Shown here piece after piece: positions 52,877-60,957 of a stretch of DNA of 64,000 nt (positions are counted from its first letter, which is position 1; each line of letters starts with the position of its first letter). This DNA is from Sphingomonas sp. PP-CE-1A-559. Lineage in GTDB: Bacteria; Pseudomonadota; Alphaproteobacteria; Sphingomonadales; Sphingomonadaceae. The notes under the pieces were generated by a model. The model saw only the letters and a program-made list of their open reading frames with translations, was not told the origin of the DNA and searched no databases. The position numbers were made by a program, and so were the translations under genes. The stretch spans positions 19,680-83,679 of the forward strand of contig NZ_SLYA01000009.1 of assembly GCF_004340965.1 (NCBI RefSeq), given 5' to 3'.

Positions 52877-53739
52877 AGGGCATTATTCTCGCAGGCGGGT
52901 CGGGCACACGCCTTCACCCGGCAACGCTCGTCGTTAACAAGCAGTTGCTACCGGTCTACGATAAACCAATGATATATTATCCTCTTTCTGTATTGATGCT
53001 CGCTGGTATCCGCGACATAATGATAATTTCTAGTCCTGACTATATTGGTAACTACAAAGCGTTGTTCGGCGATGGCTCCGAGCTCGGCCTCACTATTGCT
53101 TATGAAAAACAGCACAAACCGGAAGGTCTTGCTCAGGCGTTCATGATCGGCGGTGACTTCATTGGCGACGACAATGTCGCACTGATCCTTGGCGACAACA
53201 TTTTCTACGGCGCCTATCTGACTCATCTGCTGGCAAGCGCGGTCGAGCGCGAGCGCGGTGCGACGGTGTTTTCCTACCGCGTTGAGGATCCTGAGCACTA
53301 CGGCGTGGTGGAGTTTGGTGAAGGCGGCAAAGCCGTCAGCCTTGAGGAAAAACCTGAAAAACCAAAGTCTAACCATGCAGTCACTGGTTTGTATTTCTAC
53401 GACAACCGCGTCGTTCAGTTCGCTCGCAGCTTGAAGCCATCGGCACGCGGCGAGCTTGAGATCACCGATCTCAACCGACTGTACATGGAAGCCGGCGACC
53501 TGTTCGTCGAGCAACTGGGCCGTGGTTACGCTTGGCTCGATACTGGCACACATGACTCCTTGCTTGAGGCTTCCGAGTTCGTACGAACCATTCAACGGCG
53601 ACAGGGTATTCAGGTCGCGTGCCTGGAAGAAATTGCTTTTTACCAAGGGTTCATCACGGCTGATCAGGCGCGCGCGGCCGGCGAACGGTTTAAAAAGACC
53701 AACTACGGAAAGGCCATCCTGAACGCAGTCGATCGCTGA
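52873..53739 (+). CDS. rmlA: Glucose-1-phosphate thymidylyltransferase
   Basis: From GTG 52873 the 288-aa product reads KGIILAGGSGTRLHPATLVV, NKQLLPVYDKPMIYYPLSVL, GLAQAFMIGGDFIGDDNVAL, ILGDNIFYG and GVVEFGEGGKAVSLEEKPEK, a standard RmlA. It makes dTDP-glucose, the start of the rhamnose pathway. GTG is the start because the stop/start overlap with rmlD is GTGA and the sequence before it is not family-like. The old IS66 stub begins eight bases past its stop, so any genes that followed have been displaced. Confidence 0.95.
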   Translation: MKGIILAGGSGTRLHPATLVVNKQLLPVYDKPMIYYPLSVLMLAGIRDIMIISSPDYIGNYKALFGDGSELGLTIAYEKQHKPEGLAQAFMIGGDFIGDDNVALILGDNIFYGAYLTHLLASAVERERGATVFSYRVEDPEHYGVVEFGEGGKAVSLEEKPEKPKSNHAVTGLYFYDNRVVQFARSLKPSARGELEITDLNRLYMEAGDLFVEQLGRGYAWLDTGTHDSLLEASEFVRTIQRRQGIQVACLEEIAFYQGFITADQARAAGERFKKTNYGKAILNAVDR

Positions 53740-53747
53740 TGAGACCT

Positions 53748-53886
53748 GTAAGTGTCATTTAAAGTTGGACTTGTACGCGAAGTTTACAACTGCTGATGGC
53801 AGCCCTTCAAAGGCGCGGCGATGCCAGACGAGACTATCGAACCAGCCGCAGGTGTAACGAGTAGTCGTACGACCGGTTGTATGAGC
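53748..53886 (+). mobile_element. 5' stub of an older IS66-family element
   Basis: Starts GTAAGTG, an IS66-type end. It carries, 73 bases in, ATG 53821 reading MPDETIEPAAGVTSSRTTGC, which matches the start of the intact element's first ORF (MSDETIEPAADVATTHTTGR, 75 bases from its end). It breaks off at the insertion point of the second IS66. The remainder of this older copy is not found beyond the newer element. Confidence 0.65.
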
Positions 53887-53961
53887 GTAAGCGCGGTCTG
53901 AAGGCCGCCTTGCGGTTGGAGCGTTCGACGGGTTGATAGCGGCTCTTTGAACGGGGCCGTG

Positions 53962-54420
53962 ATGTCGGACGAGACTATCGAACCAGCTGCAGATGTAGCG
54001 ACCACTCATACGACCGGTCGTATGAGTGGTCGTATCGAGATTGTCGGGCGGGTGTCGGGCCGGCGCCGCTGGACGGTCGAGGAGAAGCTGGCGATCCTGC
54101 GCGATGCGTTTGGGCCGGATGGGTCGGTCCGGGCGGCGGTCGAGCGTCACGAGGTCGGCAGCGGCGCGATCTACACCTGGCGGCGCCAGGCGATGTCGGG
54201 TGCACTGAGCGGAGTGCCGGCCCGGCCTCAGACCGCATTTGCCGAAGTCCAAATCAGCGAGCCGCCCATGATGCTGCCGGCGCCGCCCGTCGAGGCGTCA
54301 GCGGACGCCCGGACCGCGGGGCAGATCGGCATAGAGCTGCCTTCGGGTGTACGACTGACCGTCGACGGCACGGTCGACGCCGAGGCGCTGTCGCGCGTGA
54401 TCGGCGTGCTGACCCGATGA
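53962..54420 (+). CDS. tnpA: IS66 TnpA (Orf1) accessory transposition protein
   Basis: The 152-aa product has an acidic N-terminal tail (MSDETIEPAADVATTHTTGR) and a helix-turn-helix domain (RRRWTVEEKLAILRDAFGPD, then VRAAVERHEVGSGAIYTWRR), the usual IS66 Orf1 fold, followed by a basic/proline linker and a C-terminal domain (ELPSGVRLTVDGTVDAEALS). It probably binds the element's ends. Its last bases overlap tnpB (ATGA, 54417-54420). Confidence 0.9.
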   Translation: MSDETIEPAADVATTHTTGRMSGRIEIVGRVSGRRRWTVEEKLAILRDAFGPDGSVRAAVERHEVGSGAIYTWRRQAMSGALSGVPARPQTAFAEVQISEPPMMLPAPPVEASADARTAGQIGIELPSGVRLTVDGTVDAEALSRVIGVLTR

Positions 54421-54764
54421 TCCCGCAGCCGACATCGACGCGGATATTCCTGGCATGCGGCGTCACCGACATGCGCAAGGGCTTCGATGGCCTGGCGGTA
54501 TTGGTGCAGCAGATGCTCCGAGAGAAACCACATTCCGGTGCGCTGTTCGCGTTCCGCGGCAGGCGCGGCGACCTGATCAAATTGCTGTGGTTCGACGGTC
54601 AGGGACTATGCCTGTTTTCGAAGCGGATGGACCGGGGGCGTTTCGTCTGGCCGGTGACCGCGACCGGCACAGTGGCGCTGACATCGGCGCAGGTGTCGAT
54701 GCTTTTGGAAGGCATCGACTGGCGTCGTCCCGAGCGGACATGGTCACCAACATTGGCAGGCTAA
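54417..54764 (+). CDS. tnpB: IS66 TnpB (Orf2)
   Basis: The 115-aa product is a textbook IS66 Orf2: IFLACGVTDMRKGFDGLAVL, VQQMLREKPHSGALFAFRGR, RGDLIKLLWFDGQGLCLFSK and RGRFVWPVTATGTVALTSAQ. It is required for IS66 transposition, although its activity is unknown. It overlaps tnpA by four bases. A 61-base gap separates it from tnpC. Confidence 0.93.
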   Translation: MIPQPTSTRIFLACGVTDMRKGFDGLAVLVQQMLREKPHSGALFAFRGRRGDLIKLLWFDGQGLCLFSKRMDRGRFVWPVTATGTVALTSAQVSMLLEGIDWRRPERTWSPTLAG

Positions 54765-54825
54765 AAACATAGCTTTTCCGCCATTTTTGCTCGTGTGAGA
54801 GTGCGCGAACTGCTATGAAAATGAG

Positions 54826-56370
54826 GTGTCGCAAGCCCCTCTTGCCCCATCTGATGCCGAGGCGCGGATTGCCGTGCTGGAGGCGTCGCTCGCCCGGGCC
54901 AATGCGGCACTCGCCGCCCGCGACCTGCTCATTGAGACACTGCGTGGTCAGATCGCCCGGCTGCGGCGGATGCAGTTCGGCGCATCTTCCGAGAAGCTGA
55001 CGCGCGAGATCGCCCAGCTCGAACTCGCGCTCGAAGAACTGGAAACCGAGAGCGCGGTCCCGGAGACCGGCGCGGCCTCGTCAGACACGTCCGTGCGGCC
55101 AGCATTAGTCCGTGCGTTGCCCGACCACCTGCCACGCGAGGAGGTCGTCCACGAACCCGCCTCCGGCGCCTGCACATGCCCGGACTGCGGCGGTGCGCTA
55201 CGTCGCCTCGGGCAAGACGCCCATGAGGTGCTCGACGTCCTGCCGGTGCACTGGCGCGTGGTGCGGAACGTCCGACCGAAATACAGCTGCCGGACGTGTG
55301 AGAAGATCGTCCAGGCGGCTGCCCCGGTGAAGGCGGTCGCACGCGGAAAAGCGACTTTTGCGACGCTGGCGCATGTCGTCGTCTCGAAGTTCGAACATCA
55401 CCTGCCGCTTTATCGGCAGTCTGAAATAATGGCGGCCCAAGGCGTGGACATCGACCGCTCGACGCTGGCGGGCTGGGTCGGTCAGGCAGCCGCGCTGCTC
55501 GACCCCATCGTCAGTCGCATTCGCGAGGAGGTGCTGAAAGGCGACAAGATCCATGCGGACGACACGCCAGTTCCCGTGCTCGACCCGGGGCGCGGACGCA
55601 CCGCGACCGGGCGGCTATGGGTCTATGCAGTCGACGACCGCGCCTCGGGCAACACGACCCCGCCTGCGACATGGTATCGCTTCACGATCGACCGCACCGG
55701 TGCACATCCGCAAGCCCATCTCGCCGGATTTCGAGGCTTTCTCCAGGCCGACGCCTATGCAGGTTACGACGGCCTCTATCGAAGCGGCGCCACCGAAGTC
55801 GCATGCTGGGCTCATTTCAGGCGCAAGGTGTTCGACCTGCACGAGCGGGTTGCCACGCCGCTGACCACCGACATTCTTGAACGCATCGGTGCCTTGTACA
55901 GCATAGAGGCCGAGGTCCGCGGCAGGCCGCCTGACGTGCGGCTGGCGGCGCGGCAGAACCGAACGAAGCCGCTGGTCGATGCGCTGCGCGAGGCACTGGA
56001 CGCAGCACTGCGCCGCCTGTCGCCAAAGTCCGACATGGCCAAGGCTATCGCCTATGGCACGAAGCGATGGCTCGCACTGTGTCGCTTCCTCGATGACGGA
56101 CGCCTGGAGATCGATAACAACATTGCCGAACGCGCGTTGCGCGGCGTTGCCGTCGGACGGCGAAACTGGCTGTTCGCCGGTTCGAAGACGGGCGGCGAGC
56201 GCGCCGCAGCGATCTACACCGTCATCCAGACCTGCAAGGCCAATGGCGTCGACCCGCAGGCCTACATCGCCGACGTTATCGCCAGAATTGCCAGCGACTG
56301 GCCTGCCAGTCGCTGGGACGAACTGATGCCGTGGAATTGGGCACGTGAACCTGCCAGAATGACGGCATGA
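54826..56370 (+). CDS. tnpC: IS66 transposase (TnpC)
   Basis: The 514-aa DDE transposase has an N-terminal coiled coil (ARIAVLEASLARANAALAAR, leucine-zipper-like), a zinc-binding C-x2-C segment (ACTCPDCGGALRRLGQDAHE), and the catalytic core with KIHADDTPVPVLDPGRGRTA (first Asp), FRGFLQADAYAGYDGLYRSG (second Asp) and DGRLEIDNNIAERALRGVAV (Glu region). It starts with GTG 54826. The stop overlaps the passenger gene start. Intact, so the element is likely mobile. Confidence 0.93.
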   Translation: MSQAPLAPSDAEARIAVLEASLARANAALAARDLLIETLRGQIARLRRMQFGASSEKLTREIAQLELALEELETESAVPETGAASSDTSVRPALVRALPDHLPREEVVHEPASGACTCPDCGGALRRLGQDAHEVLDVLPVHWRVVRNVRPKYSCRTCEKIVQAAAPVKAVARGKATFATLAHVVVSKFEHHLPLYRQSEIMAAQGVDIDRSTLAGWVGQAAALLDPIVSRIREEVLKGDKIHADDTPVPVLDPGRGRTATGRLWVYAVDDRASGNTTPPATWYRFTIDRTGAHPQAHLAGFRGFLQADAYAGYDGLYRSGATEVACWAHFRRKVFDLHERVATPLTTDILERIGALYSIEAEVRGRPPDVRLAARQNRTKPLVDALREALDAALRRLSPKSDMAKAIAYGTKRWLALCRFLDDGRLEIDNNIAERALRGVAVGRRNWLFAGSKTGGERAAAIYTVIQTCKANGVDPQAYIADVIARIASDWPASRWDELMPWNWAREPARMTA

Positions 56371-56969
56371 GTGCCGAGACCATCGCCCGCCTGCATATCC
56401 TCCTGGAGGACATCGAACCTGCAATCTGGCGCCGGGTCGAAGTACCGGTCACCGCCAGCCTCAAGATGCTCCACGACATCGTCCAAGCTGTGATGGGGTG
56501 GGAGAATAGTCACCTCTGGCACTTCGAGGCCGGCGACCGGCGCTACGGCGTGCCGGACCCGATGTGGCCGGAGAGCGGCATGGGCGCCGCGAAGAACGTG
56601 AAACTCGCTGCCCTCATCGACCGGGGCGTGAGTGAACTCTTCTATACCTACGATATGGGCGACGACTGGCGGCACACCATCACCCTCGAAACGGTCGGTC
56701 CCGGCGAGCACGACGTCAAATACCCGCGCTTCGTTGAAGGCCAGCGCCGATGCCCGCCCGAGGATGTCGGTGGCTTGCCCGGATATGAAATGTTCCTCGA
56801 TGCCATGGCTGACCCTGCGCACGAGGAACACGACCGGCTGCGCGAATGGTACGGCGGCCCATATAACCCTGACGACATCGACGAACGCTTCACCCGCCGT
56901 GCCGTCGCCGCCATCGCCATCCGCCGCCATGCCGGTAAGGTCTCCTACCAGAATAGCCTCACCCGATAA
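56367..56969 (+). CDS. Plasmid pRiA4b ORF-3 family protein carried by IS66
   Basis: The 200-aa protein shows the family's markers: LHILLEDIEPAIWRRVEVPV, LKMLHDIVQAVMGWENSHLW, FEAGDRRYGVPDP and LFYTYDMGDDWRHTITLETV, then a C-terminal CPPEDVGGLPGYEMFLDAMA. The family is widespread, of unknown function, often in plasmids and mobile regions. Here its ATG overlaps the tnpC stop (ATGA) and its stop abuts the right inverted repeat, so it travels with the IS. Confidence 0.92.
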   Translation: MSAETIARLHILLEDIEPAIWRRVEVPVTASLKMLHDIVQAVMGWENSHLWHFEAGDRRYGVPDPMWPESGMGAAKNVKLAALIDRGVSELFYTYDMGDDWRHTITLETVGPGEHDVKYPRFVEGQRRCPPEDVGGLPGYEMFLDAMADPAHEEHDRLREWYGGPYNPDDIDERFTRRAVAAIAIRRHAGKVSYQNSLTR

Positions 56970-57040
56970 CAAGGCGGTCTATCGACCACGCTTACGTATG
57001 AGCAGCTTGGAAACACGGTGCAGTGACCTGCTCCCCGTTT

Positions 57041-57871
57041 TCAGGCCGCTGATAACTTAGCTTCGGTATCCATATGCCCTTGGCGGGGGCGGTTCGTAAA
57101 CTCGGAGGGTGCCAACCCGCCAAGGCTGCTGTGCGGACGCACGGTGTTGTAGTCCGTCCGCCATGCCTCGATGATCCGTCTCGCCGCAGCCAGCGAGGGG
57201 AACAGGTGCTCGTTCAAGCACTCGTCGCGCAAGCGACCATTAAAGCTCTCGACGAAGCCGTTCTGCTGCGGCTTGCCCGGAGCGATGTAGTGCCACTCGA
57301 CCCCGGTGTCCTGGCACCAGGCGAGGACGGCGTGACTGGTCAGTTCGGTGCCATTGTCGCTCACCACCATGCACGGCAGCCCGCGACGTTCGGCAATGGC
57401 GCTCAGCTCGCGGATGACCCGGCGGCCTGACAACGAGGTGTCGACGATGCACGCCAGGCATTCCCGGCTGTAGTCGTCGATGACGTTGAGCATGCGGAAC
57501 CGCCGGCCGCAGGCCAATGCATCCGACACGAAGTCGAGCGACCAGCGCTGGTTGGGCTCCTGCGGGATCGCCATAGGCGCCCGCGTGCCCAGTGCGCGTT
57601 TGCGGCCGCCACGCTTGCGCACCGTCAGTCGCTCTTCGCGATACAGCCGGTAGACCTTCTTCAGGTTCATGCCCTTTCCCTCTCGCTTGAGCATGATCGC
57701 CAGCCGCCGGTAGCCGAACCGGCGACGTTCATTCGCGATCTCGCGCATCCGCTCGCGCGCAGCATCATCCTGCCCGCGCAGCGGCTCATATTGCCATGCC
57801 GACCGATTGACCCCGATCAGCCTGCAGGCGCGACGCTCGGAGAAGCCGTGATCGGCCACCAGCTTCTCCAC
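57041..57871 (-). CDS. IS3-family transposase OrfB (integrase domain)
   Basis: The 276-aa frame begins MEKLVADHGFSERRACRLIG and has the HTH_21 part (ERRRFGYRRLAIMLKREGKG). The DDE core comprises WSLDFVSDALACGRRFRMLN (first Asp), MVVSDNGTELTSHAVLAWCQ (second Asp) and GFVESFNGRLRDECLNEHLF (Glu). It is normally made as an OrfAB fusion by -1 slippage at the A6 run near the end of orfA; the frame here is open through KLTRSAERYAAVEK, supporting that. Intact. Confidence 0.92.
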   Translation of the reverse strand: MEKLVADHGFSERRACRLIGVNRSAWQYEPLRGQDDAARERMREIANERRRFGYRRLAIMLKREGKGMNLKKVYRLYREERLTVRKRGGRKRALGTRAPMAIPQEPNQRWSLDFVSDALACGRRFRMLNVIDDYSRECLACIVDTSLSGRRVIRELSAIAERRGLPCMVVSDNGTELTSHAVLAWCQDTGVEWHYIAPGKPQQNGFVESFNGRLRDECLNEHLFPSLAAARRIIEAWRTDYNTVRPHSSLGGLAPSEFTNRPRQGHMDTEAKLSAA

Positions 57872-57897
57872 CGCAGCATAGCGCTCCGCAGACCGGG

Positions 57898-58161
57898 TCA
57901 GTTTTTTCCCAGCAGATCCTTCAGCGCCGACACGTCAAGCATCGACTCCGCCAGCAGCTTCTTCAGCCGTCGGTTCTCATCTTCCAGCGTGCGCAACCGT
58001 GCCGCCTCCGACACGGTCATTCCGCCGTACTTCGACTTCCAGTTGTAGAATGTCGCATCGCTGATCCCGTGCTTGCGGCACAGGTCCGCGGTCTTGACGC
58101 CAGCCTCATGCTCGCGCAACACCCCAATGATCTGATCCTCGGTAAATCGGCCTCGCCGCAT
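57898..58161 (-). CDS. IS3-family transposase OrfA (HTH protein)
   Basis: The 87-aa product is a classic IS407/IS3 OrfA: MRRGRFTEDQIIGVLREHEA, GVKTADLCRKHGISDATFYN, WKSKYGGMTVSEAARLRTLE and a coiled tail ending in AAAAAAC, the -1 slippage site that fuses it to OrfB. It binds the element's ends. The GTG one codon upstream is an alternative start. Confidence 0.92.
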   Translation of the reverse strand: MRRGRFTEDQIIGVLREHEAGVKTADLCRKHGISDATFYNWKSKYGGMTVSEAARLRTLEDENRRLKKLLAESMLDVSALKDLLGKN

Positions 58162-58445
58162 CACTCGTCTCCATCTGACGAGCTAACTTACCAATGGCAT
58201 GACTTATGGGGAGCACGTCACAGTAAACCGGGCGGGCAATGCAATCGGGATCGATGACGCCCCGGCTAAGGAGCGTACCGATCAGGCGAACCCGCTTTTT
58301 GACCAGATTTACCGGCGTCCGGTGAAGCTGATAGCGTCTGCCTGGCTGGCGTCGCGGATAGAACACTCCGCCATCACGCGGTGGTTGCTGGTCTCGGCAA
58401 CCCTCGTACCGATCACCGTCAACGCTAATGCCTCTTCCTCCGACA

Positions 58446-59453
58446 TCAAACGTTATAGTGGTTTCGATACCACTGAACAAAACGCGGCACACCTTGTGCG
58501 ATCGTCGTACGCGGTTCAAAACCCAGTTCCCGCTGGATTTCGCCGATGTCTGCAAAGGTGTCGCGCACGTCGCCTGGCTGCATAGGCAGCATCAGGCGTT
58601 CGGCTGAACGGCCGCACGCCTGCTCGATCAGCGCGATCATCTCGCCAAGATCCTCTGAGCGGCTGTTACCGATATTATAGATCCGGTGCGGGCTTACGCT
58701 GCCCCCCGCCTTGATCACACCGTCGTCAATGGGCGGATTATCGAGGCACGCGACGACGCCGGCGACGATGTCATCGATATACGTAAAGTCGCGCCGCATC
58801 CGCCCTTCGCCGAACACTTTGATCGGCTGGCCATCGAGAATGGCCCTGGTGAACAGCCACATCGCCATGTCGGGTCGCCCCCAGGGGCCATAGACGGTAA
58901 AGAACCGCAAGCCGGTCTGCCGCAGGCGGTAGAGATGCGCGTAGGTCTCGCTCATCAGCTCGTCCGCCTTCTTGGTGGCGGCGTAGAGCGACAGGGGCTG
59001 GTCGACACGGTCCTCGACGCGGAACGGCAACGTGTCGTTGCCGCCATATACCGAGGAGGAGGACGCGTAGACAAGATGCTCGACCCGACGGTTGCGTCCG
59101 ATCTCGATCATGTTGAGGTGACCGGCAAGATTGGCCTGGAGATAGGCGCGTGGGTTCTCGATCGAATAGCGGACGCCGGCCTGTGCGCCGAGATGGACAA
59201 TGCGGTCGAACTGCTCGCCGTCGAGCGCGGCATCGAGCGCGACGTGATCAGAGAAATCGACGTGTTTGAAGGTGAAGCGTCCGTTCGAATTGGCGCCATC
59301 CTTGGCAAGCTCGGCTAGCCGCGCGTGCTTGAGCGTGACGTCGTAATAATCGTTGAGGCTGTCGATACCGAGAACCGTGTCGCCGCGGGCAAGCAGGCGT
59401 CGACTAACGTGGAAGCCGATGAACCCGGCCGCGCCGGTAACGAGAACGCGCAT
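58446..59453 (-). CDS. UDP-glucuronate 4-epimerase-like SDR
   Basis: From ATG 59453 the 335-aa extended SDR shows MRVLVTGAAGFIGFHVSRRL, GIDSLNDYYDVTLKHARLAE, VHLGAQAGVRYSIENPRAYL, YASSSSVYGGNDTLPF and the catalytic SLYAATKKADELMSETYAHL, close to LspL/CapI/GlcA-epimerases. It probably makes UDP-galacturonate, a common acidic EPS residue. AGGAG precedes the ATG; the 41-codon longer frame is rejected. It was probably part of the EPS locus before the IS insertions separated it. Confidence 0.88.
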   Translation of the reverse strand: MRVLVTGAAGFIGFHVSRRLLARGDTVLGIDSLNDYYDVTLKHARLAELAKDGANSNGRFTFKHVDFSDHVALDAALDGEQFDRIVHLGAQAGVRYSIENPRAYLQANLAGHLNMIEIGRNRRVEHLVYASSSSVYGGNDTLPFRVEDRVDQPLSLYAATKKADELMSETYAHLYRLRQTGLRFFTVYGPWGRPDMAMWLFTRAILDGQPIKVFGEGRMRRDFTYIDDIVAGVVACLDNPPIDDGVIKAGGSVSPHRIYNIGNSRSEDLGEMIALIEQACGRSAERLMLPMQPGDVRDTFADIGEIQRELGFEPRTTIAQGVPRFVQWYRNHYNV

Positions 59454-59721
59454 AAGGTGTCTCCTGTATCGCCCAGGCCTTACGAAAGGACCGTATTGCC
59501 CGGCAAGGAGCATCGACAGCATCCCGAGCAAACGACCCGTTTGATCAGCCTTTGCCTTGCCGTGGCGTGAGGGCAAGGCTCACGCCTTGCGGTATATCGT
59601 CTCGATCAAAATCTGCCCCAGTCCGAGACGCGAAAAAACTCGCCTGCCAAAAAGCGAAGTGTACCGTGCCGCTTCCGGGTTCCTTGTTGACGCTGTCGGG
59701 CCTGCTTGCCGACGCCCCACC

Positions 59722-59747
59722 CCGCCCCTTCTTTAAAGGGAGGGCGG
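59722..59747 (-). terminator. Hairpin directly after the DUF1176 stop
   Basis: CCGCCC (59722-59727) pairs with GGGCGG (59742-59747), with inner CTT/AAG pairing; it abuts the DUF1176 stop codon (59748). A plausible minus-strand terminator, no U-run. Confidence 0.45.
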
Positions 59748-60887
59748 CTAACGGATAACCTTCGCACGCCAGGTGGTGATGTAGGCGATGTTACCGCGGC
59801 ATTCGCCCATGTCGGCTTGCTCGGAGAGGCGGAAGCGCGTGGCGTCCCAGACGAAGCTCTGGCGCGAGCCGCAGTCACCCAGGCCGCGGCCCTTCGCATA
59901 GCTTGTGAGGACGCCGTCCTTGAACTCGCCATTGATGACGCTTTTCACAGAGGCGCCCGTGTCCGCACCAGTTGCTTCGAAGCCTGAACGGGCGTCGAGT
60001 TGGGCGGGGGTGATCCTGGTGCCGTCGACGATGAAGAGCGCACCGATCAGATTGTAAGCGCCGGTCGAGCAAGGAAGGATGACCAGTGACTTGCCCCCGC
60101 CGAGGGCGTGCGTTTCGGGGGTAGTGATCGACTCGCCAGCACTGTCGGGGAAGCTACCGAGATCGCAGGTAGCGCGTTTGCGCATCGTTGCTACCTGGGC
60201 ACCACTGAGTTTTGCGGGGGTGCCGGAGGGAGCGATCGCGGTGATGATCGGCAGCGGCGGTATGGGCGCGCTCGAGGGCGCCGCCCCCTTGGCGACGATC
60301 GCGTCAATGCTGCCGGCGCGGCCTTGTTGCGCATCGATGTAGCGGAGCGCAGCGGCTGCGCCTTTCAGCGAGAGGGTGGCCAGTGTGCCACCCTTCGCAT
60401 CGAGGATTTTCAGCAATTGGGCATTGGCGATGGCTGCGGCGAGCGCGGCAGCGTCGTGCAGGGCTATACGCTTGCCGTCGACCGCAAAACTGACGGGCGG
60501 GCGCTTGGTGGCCTCAACGTCGTTGCGGGTTTCCAGCGCCAACGAAATCTTGCCGCCACTAGCCGTCACGGGGCCGGGCTTGCGCGACAGGTTAAGTGTA
60601 ATCATGTCTTCACCGCCCATCTCGGGAAGAAGCGAGCCAAGCGTACAGCGCAGCGTGTTGTCGCAGCCGACGGTCCAGTCGGAAAAAGTCTTTAACTCAC
60701 CTGGTTTTGGGACCGCATGCGAGTCGGTCGCGGGCTTTGACTGGGACGTTGCCGAGACGACGACCGCTGGCTCAGGTTTTGATACCGTCTCAGCCCGGGG
60801 CTGAGGTGCGGGCTGGCTTGGCGAACAGGCTGCGAGCGGTAGCATGGCGAAGGGCGCGAGGGCGGAAAAGATCGGTTTGCACAGCAT
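59748..60887 (-). CDS. DUF1176 family lipoprotein
   Basis: The 379-aa product has a lipoprotein signal (MLCKPIFSALAPFAMLPLAA, Cys21) and a Pro/Ala linker. The DUF1176 body reads LKTFSDWTVGCDNTLRCTLG; SFPDSAGESITTPETHALGG; LVILPCSTGAYNLIGALFIV; and an end with CGSRQSFVWDATRFRLSEQA and GECRG. Paired Cys suggest disulfides in the periplasm. The family is common in Proteobacteria and its function is unknown. It diverges from the dehydrogenase gene. Confidence 0.85.
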   Translation of the reverse strand: MLCKPIFSALAPFAMLPLAACSPSQPAPQPRAETVSKPEPAVVVSATSQSKPATDSHAVPKPGELKTFSDWTVGCDNTLRCTLGSLLPEMGGEDMITLNLSRKPGPVTASGGKISLALETRNDVEATKRPPVSFAVDGKRIALHDAAALAAAIANAQLLKILDAKGGTLATLSLKGAAAALRYIDAQQGRAGSIDAIVAKGAAPSSAPIPPLPIITAIAPSGTPAKLSGAQVATMRKRATCDLGSFPDSAGESITTPETHALGGGKSLVILPCSTGAYNLIGALFIVDGTRITPAQLDARSGFEATGADTGASVKSVINGEFKDGVLTSYAKGRGLGDCGSRQSFVWDATRFRLSEQADMGECRGNIAYITTWRAKVIR

Positions 60888-60957
60888 AGTTGCAGCCTAG
60901 CGGTCTGGCAGCGCGGGGAAAAGCGGCTAGGGAGAGGCAACAAATCAGGAGAGTGAT

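Larger units (their letters stand above)
53887..56995 (+). mobile_element. Complete IS66-family element with a passenger gene
   Basis: Inverted ends GTAAGCGCGGTC... (53887-53912) and its partner (56970-56995) match at 21 of 26 positions, including CCGCCTTG. Exact 8-bp target duplications GTATGAGC flank it (53879-53886 and 56996-57003), proving a transposition event. It carries the usual three ORFs and a fourth gene. 3109 bp. Confidence 0.95.
57024..58220 (-). mobile_element. Complete IS3-family (IS407-group-like) element
   Basis: Ends TGACCTGCTCCCC (57024 onward) and the reverse complement TGACGTGCTCCCC (ending 58220) match at 12 of 13 positions. A 3-bp target duplication CAG flanks it (57021-57023; 58221-58223). 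The two ORFs fit the IS3 plan, and the length (1197 bp) is typical. It lies 20 bases from the IS66 duplication. Confidence 0.93.

Noticed and set aside
53748..56995. IS66 left end placed at GTAAGTG 53748
   Set aside because: The end at 53887 matches the right end far better (21/26) and gives an exact 8-bp duplication; 53748 belongs to the older stub.
58224..58445. Coding remnant between the IS3 end and the epimerase
   Set aside because: A forward frame (LFDQIYRRPVKLIASAWLAS) looks protein-like but I could match it to nothing and it has no start of its own.
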